NCBI GenBank assembly: GCA_031257535.1
Contig: JAIROO010000106.1
Span: 1-34,358 of the forward strand
Source: Deltaproteobacteria bacterium
GTDB taxonomy: Bacteria; Desulfobacterota; Desulfarculia; Adiutricales; Adiutricaceae
Reading direction: 5' to 3'
Length of the DNA: 34,358 nt
Part shown: positions 17,428-25,200 of the stretch, piece after piece
Layout of the letters: every line of letters starts with the position of its first letter
Position numbering within the stretch: the first letter of the stretch is position 1
The notes under the pieces: model-generated
Databases searched by the model: none
Told to the model about the DNA's origin: nothing
Seen by the model: the letters and a program-made list of their open reading frames with translations, nothing else
Position numbers and translations under genes: made by a program

Positions 17428-18237
17428 TTAGTATGGATTTTGATTAGCGTTGTCGTAACTCTCCTCGCCGCGATTGTCCTCGGACTCGCTCTCGGCCGCG
17501 CTTAGGTTTTGGTCGTCAACCATGACTAGGCTCTGGCTGTCTTCCCCGGCCGGCGGAACCTCAATGTTCCAAGGCTTGGTCAGGCTGCCCACGATCTCCG
17601 TAAACATGGTCGACAAGGCGGTCCGGTAGACCATATCGGAGCGAATTTGAGCGGCCGTTTTCTCAATGACCGAGATAGCCTCGTTGTACTTCTCGTCGAT
17701 CTTGTCGTTAAGGCTGGAGCTCTCGGACATCAGAAGCTCTCTTAAGGTCCTTTCGGTCAGATCCAAAGAGTTAGCCAGTTTAGCGAACCTACGGTCGGCG
17801 TTTTCTTGAGCCTGGGCTAAATCGGCGGTCAGTTTGTTTAAGGCCTCGGTCCTTTCCCGTTTCTCTTGGGCCAAGGCTTCGTTAAACTCCCGCTGCCTTT
17901 GAGCCAAAAGGTCGTTCCGCTCCCGAACCGCCGCGGCCAACTCTTCCTGGCGCTGGCTGGCCTCGTTCTTAATAGCCGACTCTCGATCCTCGCGTTCTTC
18001 CCGCGCCCGATTTAAAAGAGCGGAAACTTCGCTTTTCATGAAATTTTCGAGGGAGTCAAGCCGACCACGGAGAGATTCCTTAACCTCGGAAATCTCCCTT
18101 AGTAACTTTTCTTCCTGACGCCGAAAGCGGGTCTCCATGTCCTTCAGTTGGGCCCCAAATAGGATCTCCCGAACCTGGGCGATGGGAGCCTCGGACTGGG
18201 ACGCGTCGTATTGCCCACGAGGCAGATTTTTGCTCAT
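17428..18237 (-). CDS. Coiled-coil protein, first gene of the GTPase cluster
   Basis: 269 aa, cytoplasmic (no signal or membrane helix). An N-terminal motif, VREILFGAQLKDMETRFRR, leads into a long coiled coil (about 35-215) rich in Glu, Arg and Lys heptads, then an acidic, Asn/Ser/Glu-rich tail ending NANQNPY. AGGAGGT 5 bases before the ATG is the strongest ribosome binding site of the cluster. It lies 117 bases before the OmpA-type gene on the same strand behind a good sigma70-type promoter, so it should start the operon. A likely role is scaffold or filament partner of the membrane protein; that is inference from position and coiled-coil content only. Confidence 0.8.
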   Translation of the reverse strand: MSKNLPRGQYDASQSEAPIAQVREILFGAQLKDMETRFRRQEEKLLREISEVKESLRGRLDSLENFMKSEVSALLNRAREEREDRESAIKNEASQRQEELAAAVRERNDLLAQRQREFNEALAQEKRERTEALNKLTADLAQAQENADRRFAKLANSLDLTERTLRELLMSESSSLNDKIDEKYNEAISVIEKTAAQIRSDMVYRTALSTMFTEIVGSLTKPWNIEVPPAGEDSQSLVMVDDQNLSAAESESEDNRGEESYDNANQNPY

Positions 18238-18417
18238 TAGAAACCTCCTAAAATGGCCTAGCCGTTCCCAAGAGAGTTAGAGTATTTGAAAGTTAACGTA
18301 AAAAGAAAGCGCGAAATAGGAGCCAAAACGGCTAAAAGAAATAGGACCAGCCAGGGACCTAAAATAGGTAGCCACCCCGTCTGACCGTCGAAAGAAATCG
18401 TGGCCCTTTGGCGCGAT

Positions 18418-18446
18418 AGTATGACACACTTAAAGAGCACTGTCAA
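18418..18446 (-). promoter_or_regulatory. Sigma70-type promoter of the GTPase cluster
   Basis: Minus strand: a perfect -35 TTGACA (18446-18441), 17-base spacer, and -10 CATACT (18423-18418, 4 of 6 consensus). It gives a leader of about 170 bases before the coiled-coil gene. Confidence 0.6.
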
Positions 18447-18456
18447 TTTTTTGACA
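18441..18456. promoter_or_regulatory. Palindrome over the -35 element, possible operator
   Basis: TGTCAATTTTTTGACA is an inverted repeat with 6-bp arms and a 4-base T spacer. One arm is the -35 hexamer of the cluster promoter. Such an arrangement is typical of repressor binding, but a chance palindrome cannot be excluded. Confidence 0.35.
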
Positions 18457-18777
18457 ATCACCTATTAAACCAGATAAACAAGAACAAAGAAGACTAAAAA
18501 GGCAGAAACAAGTCAGAAATGAGAGATATTTAATTAGACAGAATCGGAAAACTTCTGGACTAAGTTTTTTGCGTACCCAAAAGTTAGGTAAAAATTTTTT
18601 TCGCTAAAAAGACCCGCTTGACCTAAAACCTTAAATCATCTAATTTTATATGGATACCTAAACGGCACGAGATTTTTTTCGCGACTTATTTTTTTTGGCC
18701 GGGACTGACTAAAAACAGACTATTTTAAACCCAAAAACCCCGCCTTATTTGGCCAAAACAAGGAGAGTCTTTCAAAA

Positions 18778-19590
18778 ATGACCCGCTCTTTGCCCTTAAC
18801 TAAGGCTCTAACCATCGCCACCACTGATTCCTCAGGCGGGGCGGGAATCAACGCGGATCTGAAAACTTTCGCCGCCTTGGGAGTTTATGGTCTTAGCGTC
18901 ATCTGCTCGGTGACGGCCCAAAATACGCGAGGGGTCATGGCCGTCGAAAATCTCTCCCAAGAAACGGTTAAAGCTCAAATGGCCGCCGTTTGGGCTGATA
19001 TACCGCCCCAAGCCATAAAAATTGGGTTAATTGGGTCCGCCGCCTTAGCCGAGGTCGTTTCGGATTTTTTGCGAGAAAAGACCCTTAATACGCCCATTGT
19101 CTTAGATCCCGTCCTCGTTAGCGCCTCGGGCCACGTTTTTTTAAACCCCAAAGACGTGGCGGGCTTAAAAGACCTTTTTCCCTTAGCCACCCTTCTGACT
19201 CCCAACGCCCAAGAAGCGGCGGCTTTAACGGGCCTGACCCTTAACGACCCTGACTTTGTGGCCAGAGCCGGGGAAAAACTTTTAGAGTTTGGCCCGCGCC
19301 ACGTTCTTATTAAAGGCGGCCACTTAGCCGAGAGTTCTTGCGACGACTACTTGTTTTCCGAAAAAGAGCGGATCGTCCTTAATGGGTCGAGACTGAACAC
19401 GAAAAACGACCACGGGGCCGGCTGCACCTTGTCCTCGGCCATCGCGGCTTATTTAGCCCAAGGCCAGGACTTAATTGAGGCGGCCCGGTTAGCCAAAAAG
19501 TACGTGGCTAACGGCTTTTTCGACGAGCCCAAGCTTGGTCATGGCCCCGGACCGCTCAACCATTTTCACGCTTATTACGCCTGGACTTAA
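18778..19590 (+). CDS. thiD: Hydroxymethylpyrimidine/phosphomethylpyrimidine kinase
   Basis: Phosphorylates HMP-P to HMP-PP (and HMP to HMP-P) in thiamine biosynthesis, in the cytoplasm. Ribokinase fold of usual length (270 aa). Seen: SSGGAGINADLKTF at 18-31, VLDPVLVSASGH at 108-119, the catalytic/anion-hole motif DHGAGCTLSS at 211-220 with Cys216, and the C-terminal GHGPGPLNHF. Many ThiD proteins have THGTGCTLSSA at the motif; here Asp replaces the first Thr and Ala the second. AAGGAGAG lies about 10 bases before the ATG. thiE follows after 61 bases, so the two form a small thiamine operon. Confidence 0.95.
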   Translation: MTRSLPLTKALTIATTDSSGGAGINADLKTFAALGVYGLSVICSVTAQNTRGVMAVENLSQETVKAQMAAVWADIPPQAIKIGLIGSAALAEVVSDFLREKTLNTPIVLDPVLVSASGHVFLNPKDVAGLKDLFPLATLLTPNAQEAAALTGLTLNDPDFVARAGEKLLEFGPRHVLIKGGHLAESSCDDYLFSEKERIVLNGSRLNTKNDHGAGCTLSSAIAAYLAQGQDLIEAARLAKKYVANGFFDEPKLGHGPGPLNHFHAYYAWT

Positions 19591-19651
19591 AAACCTCAGG
19601 CCAAAAAAAGCCCAAAAACTTATTTAGGGGCCTAAAAAGACTGGACCGCTT

Positions 19652-20290
19652 GTGACCAATCCGACATTTGGCGACATAAAAGAGCGTTTACGCCTCACCT
19701 TAGTCGTGGGCCGGGCCGAAGCTCGTCCACGGACTATCCGGGAGCTGGCCGAGGCCGTCTTCGCTGGCGGGGTGACGGCCCTCCAACTGCGGGAAAAACA
19801 CTTACCAACCGCCGACTTATACCGTTTAGCCCATTCTCTCGCCGAGTTCTGCCGCGAGCGGGAGAAACTTTTTATAATTAACGATCGTTTAGATATCGCC
19901 TTAGCCGCGGACGCCGATGGGCTGCACTTAGGCATTGATGATCTACCTTTAGAAGTGGCCAGGCGCTACTGGCCAAAACCCAAAATCTTAGGAGCCACGG
20001 TCAAAACCTTGGACGAGGCTCAACGCGCCTTAGACGTCGGAGCCGATTATCTAGGCGTTGGGGCTTTATTTCCTAGCCCCACTAAACCCGAGGTCCCCAT
20101 TTTAAGTTTAAAGATTTTAAGGGAAATCCAAAAAACCCGTCTACCCTTAGTCGGCATTGGCGGCATCACCGCTGAAACCGTGGCCCGGGCTTGGTCTTAT
20201 GGGGTCGACGGTTTGGCCGCGATCTCGGCCTTGGCGAGGGCCGAAGATCCAACCCAGGCCGCCCGCTTATTAGCTAAAAAGCTAATTTAA
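19652..20290 (+). CDS. thiE: Thiamine-phosphate synthase
   Basis: Joins HMP-PP with the thiazole phosphate to give thiamine phosphate, the step after ThiD. TIM-barrel protein of usual length (212 aa). Seen: QLREK at 45-49, the pyrophosphate/Mg-binding NDR at 77-79, DADGLHLG at 87-94, VGALFPSPTK near 136-145 and the phosphate-binding GIGGI at 168-172. The start is a GTG with a weak ribosome binding site, which fits translation following thiD. It ends just before a repeat cluster that separates it from convergent leuD. Confidence 0.95.
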   Translation: MTNPTFGDIKERLRLTLVVGRAEARPRTIRELAEAVFAGGVTALQLREKHLPTADLYRLAHSLAEFCREREKLFIINDRLDIALAADADGLHLGIDDLPLEVARRYWPKPKILGATVKTLDEAQRALDVGADYLGVGALFPSPTKPEVPILSLKILREIQKTRLPLVGIGGITAETVARAWSYGVDGLAAISALARAEDPTQAARLLAKKLI

Positions 20291-20601
20291 ATTTTTAAGT
20301 CCCTATTCTTCAGACAATAAGCCTAATATTTTTTTATATTTTATGAGCTGGCCTTAAACTGTCTTTTAAGGTCTAACTATACGCTAGTTTACGGCTCTTA
20401 AATCAAAAAATATAGTCCATACCCTTTAAAATAAATAACTGACAACTGAAGTTTATAGCCATAAGCTTAAAGTTCTAACCAAAAACTATAAGCTTAAAGT
20501 TCTAGTCAAGACTATAAGCTTGAAGCGCTAGCCAAGGACTTCTTTTATAAGCTTAAACTTCTAGCCGATTGAACTTTAAGCTTATTAAGCTTTTTGGCTT
20601 T
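20291..20601. other. Convergent intergenic region between thiE and leuD
   Basis: A 311-base AT-rich spacer between the stops of two converging genes. The second half is a repeat cluster (20461-20585) that probably serves as the terminator region. The first half shows no feature. Confidence 0.6.
20461..20585. repeat. ATAAGCTTAAAGTT repeats with one inverted copy
   Basis: ATAAGCTTAAAGTT at 20461-20474 and 20488-20501, diverged copies from 20514 and 20547, and the exact reverse complement AACTTTAAGCTTAT at 20572-20585. Direct plus inverted copies allow long alternative hairpins between converging genes, consistent with bidirectional termination. Confidence 0.75.
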
Positions 20602-21213
20602 TTAAGGCAAGACCGCTTCCCAAGGCCGGGCGTGGGCCTTTTCGTAGGCCGCGATTTTGTCCTCCGCCAAAAGGGTCAACGCGATCTCGTCCCCGCCGGC
20701 TAAAAGGCGTTCTTTATGGAAGGGGTCAATCTCAAAATGGCTAGACCAGCCGTCAGAGCCCTTTAAGGTCTGGGCGGCCAGATCCACGGTCACCGTATAC
20801 CCAGGAGTTTTCTCGATCCTCGCCATTAGGTCGGCGACTTCAACTTGTTGGAGTTCCACCAGAAGGAGCCCCACTTTTAAGCTGTTGTTCCGAAAGATGT
20901 CCCCAAAACTTGGGGCCACGACGACCGAAAAGCCGTAATCCTCTAAAGCCCAAGGGGCGTGCTCGCGACTGGAGCCGCAGCCAAAATTTTTCCCCCCCAC
21001 TAATAAGCCGACCCCTTGATAACGGGGAAAATTTAAGAAAAAATCCGGGTTGGCCTCGCCATTAGGTAAAAACCGCTCATTATGGAATAGATGCCGACCA
21101 AAGCCATGACGATCGATCTTAATGAGGAATTGTTTAGGGATAATAAGATCCGTGTCCACGTTAGGACGATCATAGGCGGCGGCCAGTAAAGTTCGCGGCG
21201 TAAATGGTTCCAT
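20602..21213 (-). CDS. leuD: 3-isopropylmalate dehydratase small subunit
   Basis: Swivelling-domain subunit of isopropylmalate isomerase in leucine biosynthesis. It needs the iron-sulfur LeuC subunit, which is not in this window. Seen: DRPNVDTDLIIPKQFL at 15-30 and the signature NFGCGSSREHAPWAL at 76-90. I prefer the ATG at 21213 (203 aa, usual length for the bacterial enzyme), with GGGAG about 11 bases upstream, over a TTG start at 21234. It is convergent with thiE and stands without other leu genes on either side. The 2-methylmalate/citramalate branch (a LeuD-like DmdB) is a less likely alternative. Confidence 0.93.
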   Translation of the reverse strand: MEPFTPRTLLAAAYDRPNVDTDLIIPKQFLIKIDRHGFGRHLFHNERFLPNGEANPDFFLNFPRYQGVGLLVGGKNFGCGSSREHAPWALEDYGFSVVVAPSFGDIFRNNSLKVGLLLVELQQVEVADLMARIEKTPGYTVTVDLAAQTLKGSDGWSSHFEIDPFHKERLLAGGDEIALTLLAEDKIAAYEKAHARPWEAVLP

Positions 21214-22212
21214 TAAATAAATCGCTCCCGCCAAAATCCTAAGAGAATTTTTTGGCTTATTTTAGAGTTTTTAGGCCTTTTAAAGACAGAGGTCAATTTT
21301 TTGGCCAAAATCCAGGGAAAGCCCAAAAAAGCGTGACAGCCAATGGTTAGATATTTTATCAAAAAAAGTTGATTTAAAACAAAATTTTTTGCCGGACCTC
21401 GCCGGTCTAAAATGGCCCAAAAAAAGGCGGACTTTAAACTGTCCTCATAAAGCCAGCGGACCATTCGGTCGCTAACTAATTGTTTTCTTGGCCAATATAT
21501 TATCTATAACTGGTAATCGAGTAAAAAAAAGAGAGCCGTTAATCGCCATAAAATCGCTAAAAACGTTGACTTAGAGGCGACAATCCTGGCCCTGGTGAAA
21601 GCGTTAACCCAAAAATTAGCGACTAGCCCTAAAAACGCCTCTCGCCCTATTAGCCACTTTTGGCGGGGCCAAAACCCCCCTCTCGCCCTAACCACTTTTG
21701 GCGGCCCTTAACCCTTTATCGCTTTTAAAACAATATTTTGTTATAGTAGCGAACTGGACGCGCCTTAACGAGCTAAGGGCCGAAAATGGCCCGTTTGACT
21801 CCCGGCCTTTTAGTTGGCGGCCAAAAAAAACGCCCGACCGGTTGTCGCGTTTTTCTGGCCCCTTTTGGTCGTAACGTTCGTGACCGTAACCTCGCGACCG
21901 TAACCTCGCGGTAGTAGGCGTTTCCCAAGAATTCTAACCTCCTAATTATATAAAATTTCTATTTTTTTAAAAATTTTTATAATTAATCGTAAGGCTTAAG
22001 ATTTGGGTCAAAGATCTAGGTTAAAGATCTGGGTTAAAGTAGCTTTAGCCCACTAACCGTAAAAGCTGACGACTTAACCTAAAAAAAGGTCTAACTTATC
22101 CGAACATTTCGTTTAAAAGTCGCTCGCTCGCTTCCCAAAATATCAAGTTCCATCTTGGCGAGAGAAACGTTTTCGTCTTTCGCCAAAAAAGGGTCAAAGG
22201 ACTTTTTTTAAT
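21214..22212. other. Long divergent intergenic region
   Basis: About 1 kb between leuD (minus) and the activase gene (plus). It holds short direct repeats: ACTTTTGGCGG with CTCTCGCCCTA (21638-21705), CCGTAACCTCGCG (21888-21912) and AAAGATCT(A/G)GGTTAAAG (22010-22037). Small open frames here show no ribosome binding sites or recognisable products. Promoters for both genes should be inside. Confidence 0.55.
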
Positions 22213-25200
22213 ATGCCCGTTCCCGATAGTCCAGACCGACGGTTTTATCTCGGCCTGGACGCTGGTTCCATCAGCCTTAAGGCGGTCTTATTGGACGCCC
22301 AAGGGACCTTGGTATTCCAGGAATACGTCCGCCACCAGGGGCGACCATTTATCGCGGCCGTAGACGTCTTAGAAAAACTCGCCCAAAAATTCCCCTTAGA
22401 ATTAGTGGCCCCCCCCAAGGCGACGGGACTTTCGGCCACCCAACTCGCCACGCTCTTAGGCGGGGGACCTTTAGGGGAGGTCTTAGCTTTAACTTTAGGG
22501 GCAAAAAAACTCTACCCTAAAGCCCAGAGCTTAATCGACATTGGCGGCGAGGACACCAAGCTTTTATGGCTTAAACCCGACGGGGACGACCTCATCTTAG
22601 CCGACTTCGCCATGAATACCTTGTGCGCGGCCGGCACTGGCTCCTTTTTAGACCAACAAGCTCACCGTTTAGGTTACTCCATCGCCGAGTTTGGGGCTTT
22701 GGCTTTAAAGTCTAAAGTTCCGCCCAGGGTCGCGGGTCGCTGCAGCGTTTTCGCTAAAAGCGACATGATCCACCTCCAGCAGTCGGCGACTCCAGACTAC
22801 GAGATTATCTACGGCTTGTGCTTGGCCATGGCTAGAAGCCTAAAAAGTGGTTTAGCTAAAGGCCGGAATCTGCCCGCGCCCGTCCTTTTCGTGGGCGGAG
22901 TGGCCGCCAATCCTGGTCTCGCCCAAGCTTTTTTGGAAGTCTTAAACTTAAAACCCCAAGAACTCGTCATTCCGCCCACCCATTTTGTGTTCGCGGCCGT
23001 GGGGGCGGCTGTCGCGGCTTATAACGAAGGTCAAAACGCCCCTTTAGGCCTAAGTTTAAAAGTTTTAAAAGATTTCACGAAGAGTTCTCGCCCTAGTCCC
23101 GACCGCCTCCCGCCCCTCGTTCGGCCCTTAAAAACTCCCAAAACTAGCTCCTTTGACTGGTCGACCGTGGACCCGGCTAAACCTTTAGAAGTTTATATTG
23201 GGGTCGACGTGGGTTCGGTCTCCACCAACGTGGTCTTAGTTACGCCAGAAGGTCAGTTAGTGGCCAGGCAGTACCTCCCCACCGCCGGTCGACCTTTAGA
23301 AGCCATCTCCTTAGCCATGGCCAACCTTCTCCCGGACGTCGCCGGTAAAACCTTAGTCTTAGGGGTCTGCTCCACGGGCTCAGGGCGCTATCTGTCGGCC
23401 GACTACTTAGGGGCCGATCTAACCGTCAACGAGATTACGGCCCAAGCCACGGCCGCGGTGAGCTTAGATCCAGACGTGGACACCATCTTTGAGATCGGCG
23501 GCCAAGACTCAAAGTACGTCGCCTTAAACCAAGGAGTCATCGTCGACTTCATGATGAACAAAGCCTGCGCCGCGGGCACGGGCTCTTTCTTAGAGGAAGA
23601 GGCCGATAAGCTAGGCTTAAACATCAAAGAGGAGTTTAGCGATCTGGCTTTTTCTAGTCCGGGGCCTGTCGCCTTAGGCGAGCGCTGCACGGTCTTTATG
23701 GAGTCGGATCTGGTGCGTCACCAAAGAAACGGGGTGGCTCTGCCCGATCTGACGGCCGGGCTCTGTCACGGGGTGGTGGCCAACTACTTGGGCCGGGTCG
23801 TGGAGACCAGACCCATTGGCCAAAGGATCTTTTTTCAAGGCGGGACGAGCTTTAACCAAGGCGTGGCCGCGGCCTTCGCTTATCGGTTAGGGCGCGAGGT
23901 CATCGTGCCGGACAACGCCGACGTCACCGGAGCGGTGGGCGCGGCCTTAATCGCCCGCGACCGCCGCTCCTGGGCCAAGTCGACGTTTGTGGGCTTTGAC
24001 TTAAGCCAAAGGTCTTACGAAGTTAAAAGCTTTGAGTGCCGCAACTGCCCCAACCGCTGCGAGATCCGCGAGGTCATCGTCTTAGGCGGCCAGCCTTTCT
24101 TTTACGGGTCCCGCTGCGACCGCTACGAGGAAGCCGGTCGCAAAAAAGCCACGCCCAAGTGGCCAGATCTCTTTCAGTTTAGAGCGGAGGCGGCCTTTAA
24201 CTGTCCTGAGCTTAGGGCTTTAACCGCTGAATTAGAGTCTGGCCAGAAACCGTCTCGCGGCCAGATCGGCTTAATCAGGACCATGGTCTTCGCTGAGCTG
24301 GGTCCCTTCTGGTCGGTCTTCTGGGCGGCTTTAGGGTTTCAACCAGTGTGGTCGCGGCCCACCAACAAGACGGCCATCCACCGCGGCTGCGAGCGGACCG
24401 AGGGGGAGTTCTGCTTTCCGATTAAAGCCGCCCATGGCCACCTTTTAGACCTTATTGAAACCGGGGTGGAGCGGATTTTTCTGCCCTCGGTCGTCAATCT
24501 ACCGCCCGACCTCAAAGGAGCCAAAGACAACGCCGCTTGCCCTTACGCCCAATCCCTGCCTTTTACGGCCGCGGCGGCTTTGGATTTAGAAGAACCCCGC
24601 TTACTGACTGGACCCATCTTTTTTGGCGAAGGACCCAAAACTTTGTTGGACAGTTTAGTGGGCTTAACCGCGCCCTTAGGTCTTGACAAAAAAGAGGTGA
24701 GCGAGGCTATCGCTTTGGGCTGGGCGGCCCAGAAAAACTTTTCCCAGCGTTTAAAAGCCAAAGGCCAAGAGGTCCTAAGCCAGTTAACCCCCTTGGAGAC
24801 GGCCATGGTGGTGGTCGCGCGGCCCTATAATGGCTTTGACCCCGGCATGAATCTTAGCTTAAGCCGTAAACTGAGCGACTTAGGGGTCTTGGGCGTGCCT
24901 TTGGATTTTTTGCCCTTAGAGGATTACGCCTGTAATTATGAGGCCCAGAGCCACTACTGGCGCTATGGCCAAAAAATTACGGCCGCCGCCGCCGCCATCT
25001 CGGCCGACCCCCGCTTAGAGGCCCTCTACATCTCCAACTTTGGTTGTGGGCCAGACTCCTTTATTCTGCACTTTTTTAAGCATTTAATGGGGCCCAAACC
25101 CTTTTTAGAGATCGAGATCGACGAGCACTCCTCCGACGTGGGGGCGGTCACCAGGTTAGAGGCCTTTTTAGACTCCTTAGCCGCCCGAAAAGCCAGAAGT

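Larger units (their letters stand above)
18238..18777. other. Divergent intergenic region between the GTPase cluster and thiD
   Basis: Holds the minus-strand promoter at 18418-18446 and, nearer thiD, AT-rich sequence with a TTGACC at 18618-18623 but no convincing -10 at the right spacing. I looked for a thiamine (TPP) riboswitch before thiD and found none of its conserved boxes. Confidence 0.5.

Noticed and set aside
18258-18461. 67-codon minus-strand frame with a hydrophobic segment, before the coiled-coil gene
   Set aside because: Its start overlaps the -35 of the cluster promoter, so the mapped-looking transcript would not include it; no ribosome binding site.
18480-18777. Possible TPP riboswitch before thiD
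   Set aside because: No CTGAGA box or ACC-TTTGAACCTGA-type element is present in the leader.
21213-21695. Two minus-strand frames of 83 and 63 codons upstream of leuD
   Set aside because: Composition is that of AT-rich spacer, no ribosome binding site and no family features.
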